64,000 nt of DNA from Phytophthora sp. 'mugwort' (lineage: Eukaryota; Oomycota; Peronosporomycetes; Peronosporales; Peronosporaceae), in the NCBI GenBank assembly GCA_033558025.1, contig JAUCEF010000017.1, positions 1,302,001 through 1,366,000 of the forward strand, given 5' to 3'. The notes under the pieces were generated by a model. That model saw only the letters and a program-made list of their open reading frames with translations. It searched no databases and was not told the DNA's origin. Made by a program: the position numbers and the translations under genes. Below, piece by piece: positions 30,830 through 42,100 of this stretch. How positions within the stretch are numbered: position 1 is the stretch's first letter; every line of letters begins with the position of its first letter.

Positions 30830-33800
30830 CTTCACGACGATGATGGACGAAGGTGATGATGTGCTGGAGCACATCAACAAGATCAAGACGCTGGCGGAAC
30901 AGCTCGACGCGGTGGGCGCTCCGGTCAGCGAGGACGACTTGGTGATCACGCTTCGGGGAATTCTCAGCGAGTCGTACCAGTTCCTCATCAAGGCGTTGGA
31001 GTCAAGGGTCGACTCGCTGTCGTGGGATTCGTGACGTCTCGGCTGCTGCATGAGGACATGAAGCGCAAGGAGCAAGGTGGTGGTGCTGATGGCACCACGC
31101 ACGGACAAGCGTTCATGACGAGCGACAGCGGAAATTGCAAGGGTCGTCAGGCGCCGAAGACGAGTACCTGTCACTACTGTGGCGAACAAGGGCATTGGAT
31201 CGCCAAGTGCCCTGTGAGGATTCGCGAGAACGCGGGACGCCAGAAACTGCAGCGTGCAAGCGTCGCTCAAGTGGAAGAAGAATCGGGTGACTACCTGTTC
31301 TCGGTTGGTGGCAAGGGCACCAAGTCGAGTGAAGCTTGGCTGGTCGACTCCGGTGCGACGCAGCACATGACGTACTCGAAAGAGTACATGAAGAATACAA
31401 GAAGATCTCTCCGGTGGACATACACCTCGCGGACGATGGTGTTGTTCAAGCGGTGGGGACCGGCGACATTCTGATGTCGATGAAGACGCCACAAGGGATC
31501 AAGACGTGTTTACCAGTGTGTGGCACATCCCGAAGTTGTCACGGAACTTGTTCTCCGTTGGACGTTTCACCAAGGATGTTGGTCCGGTTACGTTCGAATC
31601 CGACGGGTACTTCACCACGGCAAAGAAGCATCAAGTAGAAGCTTGGTGAGCGCTCGGGCAAGGGACTGTACAAGTTATGCATGACTCTGATCATGCCGGA
31701 CGAGGCCAACATGTCGAGCTCGAAGGATCGCAATGGGGACACCACTTCGTACCTCTGGCACCTTCGACTTGGACACATTGGCCACGGCGGTCTAGACGCC
31801 ATCGTCAAGAAGGGCTACGGCGTTGGGATTGACATCGCGGCAGTGAAGAAGTGGGAGCTATGTGATGGGTGTGCACTCGGCAAGCAAACTCGAGTGAGCT
31901 ACATGCCAAAGTCACCGAGCCACGCCCGACAACTGCTGGAATCATCCACAGCGATGTGTGGGGTCCCATGCAGTTGGCAACGTTTAGCGGTAAGCGCTAT
32001 TTCGTTACGTTCATCGATGAGTACTCGCACTTTTGTGTGGTGTATTTACTTCGAAACAGGTCGGAAGTGGCGGACAAGTTTGCCGAGTTTGTCGCTTAAG
32101 CGGAAACCCAAACTGGCAAAGATGTGAAAACACTCCGCTGCGACAACGGTAGCGAATATACGTCAGGCGAGATGACCAAGTTCTGCAAGCGTCGCGGTAT
32201 CGACAGAAGTTCACGCCACCCTACACTCCGCAGTTGAACGGGGTGGCGGAACGAACGAACCGAACGTTGGTGGAATGTGCGCGCTGCATGTTGGAGCATG
32301 CAGGATTGTCCAAGTCGTACTGGGGGAAGCTGTGATGACCGTTACTTTCCTACGCAATCGGTGTCCGACGCGCGCTACCAGCGACGACAAGTCGCCGCAC
32401 AAAAGAATGGGTAAATGGTTTAATTACTAAAGGTTTGGGCCGGGAAGAAACCGTTGCTGGAAAACCTGAAGGTATTCGGTTGCCATTAGTATGTGACGAT
32501 CCCGAAGGAGAAACACGCCAAGCTCGACGCTCGAGCAGTACAATGTCGTTTTCTCGGGTACTCGGAGCATGAGAAATCGTTTCGCTTCGAGGTCATTAAG
32601 AGCGGTTGCGTACTGGTCAGTCGCGATGCGCAGATTATGGAAGACACTTTCGACGGCGGGACACGCAGTTACGAACAAGATGCTGTCGTTGAACGTCAAG
32701 ATGAAGTGTCAACAGACCAAGAAACATCGTCCGAAAAAATGAGTCTCAAGACGATTTGGTGCCGCTCCAAGCCTTTGAGCCCGGCACTAACGGTACCACG
32801 CGGACGCAATCGCTTGAAGAGCCCGTGGAAATTCTACGAAGTGAGCGATAAAGCCGACCACAGACACTAGAAGAGATGTCAGCGGTCGCAAGAGGAGAAG
32901 ACTACGAAGCGGCTTACGTCTTGGATTCAGTGGGAGCAATGTCGAATACCGTCGAACACGTTCAAGTCGGTGGTGGAATTCAACAACGCGGCCAAGTGGA
33001 AGAATGCGTGCGACTCAGAAGTCAATTTCGCTTAAGAACAAGACATGGGTGTTGTGCCATTGCCAAAGGGTCGCAAGGCAATCGGCTGCCAATGGGTGTT
33101 TCGCATCAAAGAGAATCAAGCTGGAGAGATCGAGCGATTCAGGGCGCGACTACTGGCCAAGGGGTTTGCACAGAAGTACGGCATCGACTATAAGAGACAT
33201 TTGCGCCGGAACTTGGTTCACGTCGATCAGGATTCTGTTCAGTTTGGCAGCTAAGTACAACTTGACGGTGCACCAGATGGATGCCAAGACAGCTTTTCTC
33301 AACGGACTATTTGACGAAGACATCTACATGGCGCAGCAGGACGGATACGTCTATGAAGCTCACCCAGACTATGTCTGCCAGTTGAGGCGCTCCCTTTACG
33401 GTCTGATGCAGTCACCGCGGATGTGGAACCAGACCATCGACAAGTTCATGCTCGAAATGGGGTTCACGAAGTGCAAAGCCGATCACTGCATCTACGTCAA
33501 GTGGGACGGGATGACCAAGACATGATCTTCGTGGCACTCTATGTTGACGACCTGGTCCTCGCATGCAACAACGACGTGCTGCTCCAGATGACGAAGAAGG
33601 CACTAAGTGAGCGGTTCGAGATGACAGACCTCGGCCAACTCAAGTACTTCCTCGGTATGGAAATCGATCAAGCTGTTGCAAGTGGCAAAGTGTCCATGCG
33701 TCAGACCAAGTTTGCGAAAGACATTCTGGAGAAGTTTGGCATGGAGAACAGCAGCCCCGTCAAGACGCCGCAAGATCCAGGACTCAAGTTGACCAAGGCC

Positions 33801-34451
33801 ATGTGCGAGAGAGGCTGCAAGCACGAGGAGACCATGGCAAAGGTGCCGTACCGCAATGCTGTCGGCTGCCTGATGTATCTCATGGTGGAGACTCGACCGG
33901 ACCTCACTGCTGCAGTGAGAGCTCTCAGCCAGTTTGCTTCATATCCTTGTCCGACACATTGGCAGGCGCTCAAGAGGGTTTTCAGGTACATTCAAGGGAC
34001 GAAGGCACACGGTATCGAGTTCCAAGCCAGCTGCAAGGACGGACTCGAAGGATACTCGGATGCAGATTGGGCTGGCGACGTGGAAAGTCGACGGAGCACA
34101 AGCGACTACGCGTTCATGATGAACGGCGGTTGCATCAGCTGGAGAAGCAAGAAGCAGCGCACCGTGGCGCTGTCATCGACGGAGGCGGAATACATGGCGC
34201 TGACTGAAGCAGCACAAGAGGCGATTTAGCTGAAGGCATTTCTGTGTGAACTCGGCGAGATGAAGAACGACGAAGCAGTCAAGATCTACGAGGACAATCA
34301 AGGCTCCATCGCGTTGGCCAATAACCCCGAGTTGCGCAAGCGTACCAAGCACATCGACATCCGCTATCATTTTGTTCGCGAGAAAGTAGAAGACGGCCAA
34401 GTGGTGTTGCACTGCTGCTCGACTAAGGACATGAAGGCAGACCTGATGACC
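30830..34451 (+). pseudogene. Copia family B element B5, gag to RNase H
   Basis: Starts inside gag ([20 protein letters not shown]) and continues with a knuckle ([14 protein letters not shown]), protease ([12 protein letters not shown]), integrase (NGVAERTNRT), RT (HQMDAKTAFLNG, ALYVDD) and RNase H. It is the most decayed B copy, with more than ten frame changes and a TAG replacing Trp at 34227-34229. About 30 bp of AT-rich filler sits at 32403-32432 inside the integrase. It ends at KADLMT without an LTR at about 34451. Confidence 0.86.
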
Positions 34452-34554
34452 TCGTACCATATGTGTGGTACCCACCCGTGACGTTATAACCGTGACGTCA
34501 TAGTGATGTTGGCTACATCACTTACGGTACTTGGGAACCCCGGTACAGGTACCT
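34452..34554. other. Short unassigned stretch between B5 and the DNA transposon
   Basis: About 100 bp with no coding potential. It holds several GGTAC motifs and an imperfect hairpin at the start (GTACCATATGTGTGGTAC). It matches neither of the LTR families seen here. It may be the original insertion target or a solo piece of another repeat. Confidence 0.4.
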
Positions 34555-34556
34555 TA

Positions 34557-36329
34557 CAGCGTCGGACAGAATGTAACTGCCACAAGTTAACGCAAAACGA
34601 TTGGTTAAACTTTATCCCACTCGATATTACTCTGATCTAAAGTTAGCGCGGTGTTAGTGGCAAAATAGGGGGCTTTTGCATTTTTCTTTTCTAGAAGTTA
34701 GTCAGTAGCGCTTTGTTAAACGCCTTTATGGTCGTTTTGGGCTCGAAGGACTCCCAGCCTTAATGGTTCGCTTGATTGTCTCAAGCCGCTTGTCTTTAGC
34801 AGTATTTTTCTTTTGCTTTTGACCCTGTGGGAGAGGCGGTGGTCTTTTCTCCATCCAGAGCGCCTTGAGCTTGGCCTTCAGTGGGCCCATGATGCCCACA
34901 TCTCACGTCTGGCAGACCGACGTGGCATTTTTAGGAAGATCTTGCAGATTAGAACATAGTTCATCGGTTTCAATAGCTTCAGAAGCTGCTGAGACATGAC
35001 AGTCGAGATTGTCAGCTAGCAAAACCGACCCGTCCTGGCGCGCGAGCAGTGTGTGCAGGAAAATGCTCCATACACGGGAATCCATCCACGCCTTTGACTG
35101 TACAGTGTAGATGTCCTGTCACGCATTTTAACATTAGGTGTCAGTTTAATTACGCAAATATATACCGTTGTAATTGTACATGTTGGGTCTGTTTTGAGCT
35201 CTTCCTCTTCAATAATGCCCCCAGGCTCGCCTCGTACGATGAACAGCAATGGCAGCTTCATCCCACCCGCTCGTATCGTGCACACGGCTGTAAGCCGCGC
35301 AGAGTGCTTCTGCTCGGCAGTGATTGAGGCAGGTTTACCCTTCTCCGATAGCATCTTTGATTGTGGGTAGTCGAACTAGACACCAGTGTCATCAGTATTG
35401 CTGACTAAACTACCATCCAAAGAGCCATAACTCGTGTTGAAAGTCTTAGCAAAGTCATCCCGTACGGAAACTACGTCAATCAGCTTTTCCTGCAGCAGCA
35501 TCACAACAAGCACATGACATTGCGCCACACTAAACAGTTAGAGACCAACTAAAACACCGTATCAAAAAGCCATAAGTGGCGTTTATATAGCGCATCATAC
35601 GGTTTACTGGCACTAAATATAATTGAGGAGCAATTTACCTTGAGACCACTTGGCGTTCGCTGTACGAGCCTGTGACGGTAGGCAAAGCGACGAAGGAGGC
35701 GAAGCGGGGAGTCGTGTGCAGTTTCGGTGTCCTTTTTGTCCTTTATGTGGGTGGTAAGCCACTCGGAGTGCACATCACGCACGAAGCCCGCCATAATCTT
35801 AGCGGTGAGCACCCCGGACTCCCTGCGGATGTCTTTCATGAAAGTGACTAGCTCGGTACCAAAGGGCACCATCTCACGGCGCCCTGTCCCATGCGACAGA
35901 CGCTTTTCGCTACCAGTAAAGCTGGAATGTTGTCCTTGGCTCGGCGCCAGTCGTTCAGTGTCCAGCGTGGACCCCTCTGCTGTCGTGCAGCCTTGCGTTG
36001 ACTGAGTCCTTCTACCGCGAAGAGCGCTTCTCGTTTGGCCTTGATGGAGTAATGCATTGTCCGCTTCTTCTGAGTAGCCCCCCCCCCCTCCCCAGCCCCG
36101 CCCCCGCGGCAGCAGCATGGTCCGGCGGCTCAACGCTGTCCACGCTCGACGGGTCGTAAGCAGCTGCCCCCATTTTGCCGACTAGCAGCCTTAATGTTAC
36201 AAAATGGTTAGATGCATATTATTGGTTAAAAGTAGTAATTTTGCTATTTTTGATTGGTCCAGAATTCTGTTTTGCTGCATTTGGTACTGGTAGGATTTGA
36301 TGGTGGCAGTTACATTCTGTCCGGCGCTA
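34557..36329 (-). mobile_element. pogo-like DNA transposon, 1773 bp, inactive
   Basis: Flanked by TA at 34555-34556 and 36330-36331. Terminal inverted repeats of 27 bp (34557-34583 and 36303-36329) match except at positions 1 and 6 and share GGACAGAATGTAACTGCCAC. The transposase remnant reads on the minus strand. TA target duplication plus a DDE_1-type catalytic region indicate the Tc1/mariner-pogo group. Confidence 0.83.
34880..36133 (-). pseudogene. pogo/Tigger-like transposase remnant
   Basis: Minus strand, in pieces. An N-terminal HTH-like part (SIKAKREALFAVEGLSQRKA, about 36050) is followed by FMKDIRRESGVLTAKIMAGF (about 35835). The DDE_1 catalytic part has first Asp in TDDTGV (about 35385), second Asp in VLLADNLDCHVS (about 35010) and third in TDVGIMGPLKAKL (about 34900). 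A TAG follows DDTGV in place of the expected Trp. Frame changes near 35880 and 35100 break the rest. The invariant PxNxTS motif (LPKNATSV) is present. Confidence 0.75.
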
Positions 36330-36331
36330 TA

Positions 36332-36398
36332 GTTGAAATGGTGACGACTATGCATTTAAGTACGAAATCAACAAATGATATTGTGAGCTAACGTTACG
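36332..36398. other. Unassigned 67-bp spacer between two DNA transposons
   Basis: Short AT-rich stretch with no recognisable feature. It separates the pogo-like element from the TIR element at 36401. Confidence 0.4.
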
Positions 36399-36400
36399 TA

Positions 36401-37132
36401 CACTCCGCGACAGATTAGATCACCCACCTCAGTCTAATGTAACCTAATGTATGTAACAAGTATTCACACAAGTACAACAGATGAATGGGCTTGGTGGTGG
36501 TACTCACCCTAATGCTGCCCTGGGGCGCTGACAACCTCCTAAAACCGTACGCGTGCCTCTTTCTAGTCCCTACCACCCATAGGGATCGTATTCCAGGAAT
36601 TATATACAGCCGACAATAACGACCGAGGACTAGCACAGCTCGCCATGAAGGTGTTGCTAATTCGGCATTGTTGTATGGAATATAGTAGCAATATGAATGG
36701 ATTTTTATCCAGGCGGGTGTGACTCACATTGCGAGCCCCCATGGTAGCAATTGTAGTAGTGACCTGAATTCTAGTGGTATAAAGCATATTCAGGGGTAAC
36801 AAGCTTGTTGGGCCATCACTGCTATCCATACGAAAGCCGGACGAGATTGTCCGTCAGTAGAAATTGAAGCAACTGTGAATACTTGCTACATTCATTAGGT
36901 TAAATTAGACTTAAAGTTAATATAGCTTAGGTGGGTGATCTAATCTGTCGCGGTGCTAAAACCGCACGCTTGTATAGGGGCCCTCCCGTGTACGTCGAAA
37001 TCGTTCTCGTTAGCACGTATAGCCGGTTCTGGACAATAGCACGAACAGCATTTCTAAATAGCAGATTCTAGCTATAAATTGACTGAGTTACAGCCACCGA
37101 CGTGGGTGGGTGATCTAATCTGTCGCGGAGTG
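36401..37132. mobile_element. Non-autonomous TIR element (MITE-like), 732 bp, with an internal extra terminus
   Basis: Starts CACTCCGCGACAGATTAGAT at 36401 and ends with the exact reverse complement at 37132. The repeat is 28 bp at 36401-36428 and 37105-37132. TA flanks both sides (36399-36400, 37133-37134). A third copy of the right terminus lies inside at 36930-36953. It pairs with the left end over a longer stretch (GTCTAATxTAACCTAATG and CAAGTATTCACA), so the original element was probably about 555 bp. No transposase frame is present. The right end is 59 bp upstream of the SepSecS ATG. Confidence 0.8.
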
Positions 37133-37191
37133 TATATTAATACCTCAACTTGAAAAAAAGGATCATTTCGTGTTGCCTTGCCTTGTCTCAA

Positions 37192-39020
37192 ATGAACTCG
37201 AAGAGTGCAGCGCTGGCGGAGCAGTTGGTGCCGGCCACGTATGTGCAGCAAGGCCTGGATGCAGTTCGCTCGCGCGAGAAGCTCGTGACGACGCTGCTGG
37301 CCCAGCGTCGTCTCCCGGACGAAGGCTGGGACGACGCCAGCGTGGAGCTGCTGCTGCAGACGCTCTCATGCATGGACAGCAACAACTTCCGGGGTAGCGC
37401 AGGCGCTGGTGAGCGCGAGGCGCGCGTCTTCTCGCCGCTTGTGGCGCGTCGCCACTTCCACTTGGCGCACGGTGTAGGAAGATCGGGCGACGTGGCGGCG
37501 GTGCAGCCCAAAGCCGCTGGGTCGTCGCTCATGGTGCAGGTAACCAACGCTCTGGCCAAGGACGTGCTGCGTCTTGCGGGCATGCGAGCGGTGAAGGCGG
37601 CGCTGGTGCTGCCTGTTGCTACTGGCATGTCGATCATGTTGGTGTTGCTGCATCTGAAGGAGTCGAAGCCCGATGCACGTTACGTCATCTGGCCTCGGAT
37701 TGACCAAAAATCCTGCTTCAAGTCGGTCTTGGCGGCTGGCTTGACGCCGCTAGTGCTGGCGAATGTCTTGGTGGAGGAGGAGGATGGTACCCTTGGTGGA
37801 TACTTAATGACCGACATGGCAGGAATGAAATCACTGGTGGACCAGTACGGGAGTGACAGCATTCTGGCAGTACTGAGCACCACGAGCTGCTTTGCACCGA
37901 GGGCGTATGATAGCGTGAAGGAGATTGCCAAACTTTGTCGAGAGCGGGACATTGGTAAGGAGCAAGTATTGTGTTCAAGTGGTTATTTTATAAGGCGGCG
38001 GCTGACTAAATGTTTGCGGTGTGGGTTTGCAAAGCACACGTGATCAATAATGCGTACGGCGTCCAAGCATCCAAGTGTGTTCACGAAGTCGAATTGGCTA
38101 TGAGAACTGGTCGTGTGGACGCCGTAGTCCAGAGTCTCGACAAGAATTTTATGGTGCCCGTAGGCGGAGCAATTGTCTGCTCGGCATCGCGTGCTGTTGT
38201 TGACCGTGTGGCAAAGTTTTATCCTGGCCGAGCCAGTGCCACCCCTACTCTCGACTTCTTCATCACCATGCTCCAAATGGTTTGCTACAAGCTGCCAAAC
38301 TTATCATGTTTAACAATGTCATTGTAATTTTAATCGTGTGCGTGGACTCGTGCCATAACAGGGAAAGAATGGATATCGACGACTACTCGACGAACGCAAG
38401 CATCTTGTAGCTTACATGCACGAGAGACTCGAAGTATTAGCGGCCGAGGAGGGCGAGCGTGTACTGCACGTCGGTAGCAACGAGGTAAGCATGAAAAAAC
38501 TGAAGACGCTCCGTGACTCATTCTCAGCGTTCACACGCGTCATGTATACACAGATTTCTTTGGCGTTGACACTAGGGACGTTCTGCTCGGAACCGACAGA
38601 TAAGCAGATAAAATTGCGACAGCTTACGTTACTTGGCGCTATGCTCTTTTCACGCGGGGTTTCTGGTGCTCGGTAAGTTGGCAGGGATTGTACATGTAGA
38701 TGGAGAGGCAAATTATTATCCATCTAAATGTTCGAGAATATGTGTATTCCAGGGTGGTGTCATGTCTCGACCGCAAAATCATTGCTGGACACGAATTTGA
38801 CTCGTATGGGGCGCACTATGATGGATTTCCTGTCGCCTACGTCACTTTTGCCTGTGCGTTGGGCATGCAACGTGAGGAGGTGGATCTACTCGTCACGAAA
38901 GTCCGCAAGACAATCCATGAGTGGCGAGCGAAGCAGAGTAAGTCAGTGCCCACTGCATCTATTACGTCTCCATGCGAATCTCAATTAGGGCAACGCTTCT
39001 TAAACGAGAACAACACGTAG
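37192..39020 (+). CDS. SEPSECS: O-phosphoseryl-tRNA(Sec) selenium transferase (SepSecS)
   Basis: Converts phosphoseryl-tRNA(Sec) to selenocysteinyl-tRNA(Sec) with selenophosphate and PLP. Five exons: 37192-37954, 38035-38279, 38362-38484, 38554-38672, 38753-39020, all GT-AG and joining in frame to 505 residues, close to the animal length of about 500. Family blocks seen are MDSNNFRG, ARRHFHLAHGVGRSGDVAAV, QPKAAGSSL, WPRIDQKSCFKS, STTSCFAPR, INNAYGVQASKC and SLDKNFMVPVGGA (PLP-binding Lys about 291). PGRASATPTLD and LLGAMLFSRGVSGAR follow. The ATG at 37192 fits the family N-terminus. The promoter is only 59 bp from a transposon end. It implies a selenocysteine-coding organism. Confidence 0.94.
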
Positions 39021-39108
39021 ACTGTCTATAAAGTTGTTTTTCTGACGTGCTATATTTCTCCTAATGCCCTTGCTCTTCCTACAGACACAGCAGCATCGCT
39101 GGGCATGC

Positions 39109-42100
39109 TTAGTGCTTCTTGCTACCGCTCTTGGACTTGCGGTTTTTCTTCTTGGGAGCAGATGGCGATCCAGCATCTTGATCCCCCTTCATCTTGAATT
39201 CAAGTTCTCCGAGCAGCTCGTTAGCAATCGCATCAGCCGCCTCAGCGGCGTCCACTTCTCGACGGCCCTTAGCACCCTCCACAGCCTTCTCCGTGAACTT
39301 GGCCATGAACTTGGCCGACTCAACCACACGCGGGTCCTCGTCACCGAACGCCTCCTTGAACAGCGAGTACACCTTCTTCTCATACGCAAGAGCCTCGCGG
39401 TACCCGCCAGCCAGACTGCATGCCAGCGCCATTTGGTGCAGCGTATTGGCCGCCTGGTTGCGGTCAAACTCTCCGCGGCGGAGAGACTCGCGATGGCACA
39501 TCAATGCCAGCGTAATCTGCCCCACATCCTGGCACATCATCCCCATCTTGAAGTAGAGCGAGCTAATCTCAGGGAAATGAGGGCCGCAACAGAATTCCAA
39601 CAGGTAAATGGCGCGGCGGATATGCGGCACTGCCAGGTCCGTCTGGGCATTCGCGTGCAGGAACAACGCCAAGTTAGCATGCGCGTAGGCCGTGTCGTGG
39701 TAGTCAATACCCTGGAGCTGGGTGTACAGTGCCAGCGCTCGCTGCTGCTGCGCAATAGCACCAGCAACGTCGCCAGCATGGTAAAGCACAGTAGCAAGCG
39801 ACGAACTGCATAGAGCTGCGTCCTCGTGGGCTGCTCCACACACCTGGAAAAGCAGAGACGATGCCTCTTGAAGGAACTCGTATGCACTTGACAGGGCACC
39901 CTGGCTCAAGTGCAGGCGGCCACGCTCAAGAAGCTGCTTGGACTGAGCCAATGGGTGGGCAGGCAAGGAGGTCTTCACAACAGGCACGACACCAGTAATG
40001 TCATCCAGACTGATCGGAGACGACGATGAGAAGTCGTAATTGCGACTCACCACGCGCAGACCCAGACGCTGGCACAAACGTCGCAGCATGACCGACTTGT
40101 TCACACGGCCAATAGGGAAGACAGCATCCTCGCCACGGGACTCGCTGCGGCCAGGGCCCCAAAGAGTCAACTTGTAGTCAAAGCGAGCCTTAATATCCTT
40201 GTCAATGCGCGTCCAGAGCGTATTGGCATCTAGTGAGACCGTTGTAAGTGCAGTATCGCTATCATTGAATTCCGAGCCGTTGATCTTGTCCATAGCAGCT
40301 GAGCTCGATCCAAGAATACTATTCAAGAGCTTCACAATTGCCGACCCGGGGGCAGCTCGGATGGAATCGTTGGAGTTCAGAACGTCAGCCAGGATGTGCT
40401 TTGCAGCGCGCGAGATCATTTCCACCTCAAGCATCTCCAGCAAGTACTTTGAAATACCACTAATCGCCTCCAATTTCTTGGCAAGTGAGGCCAAACGACC
40501 CAGGTAGCGCATGTTAATACCGCAAGAGTGCATCAGTTGCGTGAGAGCGTAGCCATCAGCGGGGGCGATTGCACCACGGCGCACGTCGGCCACAAACGCT
40601 GGCACAACAATTCGCTGCAGATACTCTGCGGCACCTTTAGCGGCTGCTTCATCAGATTCGAGTTGCTCCGAATCAGTTGAAGCCGCATAGTCCATGAAGA
40701 CATTCGGGTTCAAGAGCACCGGAGGAATCTCTTCCTCCTCTTTTTCCTGCTCCTTCTTCTCAGTTTCCTTCTTCTCAGTCGCAACGTCGTCATTCTTCTT
40801 GGTGTTATTATTACCACCGTTCTCCTGTTTCTCCTTCCCTTCTTCAGCTTCCTTAGCCTCTTTTGCCGCCTGTTTCGAGCGGCGAGCCTGGTTTTGCTTC
40901 CAGAGCGAGTACAGCTGGACCAGTTCCGGACGCAGCAGAGCCGCATAGCCCTCATCGTTACGCGTGAAGCACAGACCGTCCTGATCAGGTGTAGAATCCT
41001 TCTTCTCCTCGGTGCTTTTTAATGTAGCTTCGCAGTTGTTGTAAAATGTCCAATCCTTCGGAGTAATGCGGATGAGATCCAGAACATACAGACGCCCGTC
41101 TGAACCTTGGATTCCCTTGGCCTCAACGGCCCCGCAAATGGTTGCCACGTTAGTGGTGGCCTCGCCACCGCTTCCAGGAGCAATACTAAGGGCCTCCTGC
41201 TCCTTCTCCGCAGCCAAATCTTCTTCACTCTTGCCTAGGGGTTTAATACTCCGCTCGGCAATGTGCAGCTTCTTGCCTGCCTCGAGCATGAGCTTATGCA
41301 TCGAACTATTGGCAGCAATAGTCTTTCCGTGATCCACCGAGCCGTACACAAGCTTCGAGGCAGCGTCTCCCATGAGGATACCAGGAATAAGACTCTGGGC
41401 AATAACACGGACACCGAGGTAATCCACGACAGCGGTGGCCAGAGTGTGTAGACCCTTCACATCTACCTCGTTAAATGCCTTCACACCCTGCAGATCGCGG
41501 TTGGCAGCCGAGTAAGCATTCTCCTCCCCTCCAGCGGCGTCCTTAGTAGACTTACCGTCAATGGAAACCGAAAAGAAAATGTTGTTGAAAACGTAGACGT
41601 GAGCGCTCTTGTCGTCCATGGGGTTAATAGGAGGAATATTTCCTTCAACAATAGCCACCGCACCCTGTGTCGCAGCCTCCACAAACTCTGTCACAATTTT
41701 ATACGTGACACGAGCGCGCACGATCTCCTCCTTGAGCGTGTCCTTCGGTAGTTCGCGGCAACACTGGTACTCTTCGTTCCAGTCGCGCAGCACACCACGT
41801 TCATCCATGCCGTAGCTCGTGCAGAGCTCATCCTCAGCACGGTTAAGATCATACGTGTGCTCCTCCATTGCAGTAGCGACAGGCGTGTTCCACGGCAGTT
41901 TACCGCCCAGATTGGAACCGGCAGCTACCATCCACTCGATCGAAGAAGGTCCCTCCTTGGCCAAAGACGCTGCCTTGGCAAGAAGCGCAGCGTACGACTC
42001 CCTAAACTTCGGCGATACGGTGCTCAGCAGATCCACTAGCAGGTGCGAGTGAGCTGGGGATGTCTTGTGCGGGCGCGGGTCGAATTTGGCGGCCGTCGAG

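Noticed and set aside
34493..34500. TGACGTCA palindrome (CRE-like)
   Set aside because: An isolated 8-bp match in unassigned repeat sequence with no gene downstream.
1..37132. Secreted effector genes (RXLR, Crinkler) or gene clusters hidden between elements
   Set aside because: Gaps between elements are under about 110 bp, and no signal peptide followed by RXLR-EER or LFLAK was seen in any frame.
37150..37191. Extended SepSecS start (KKRIISCCLALSQ before the ATG)
   Set aside because: The upstream codons begin with TTG and do not fit the family; the ATG at 37192 aligns with the normal N-terminus.
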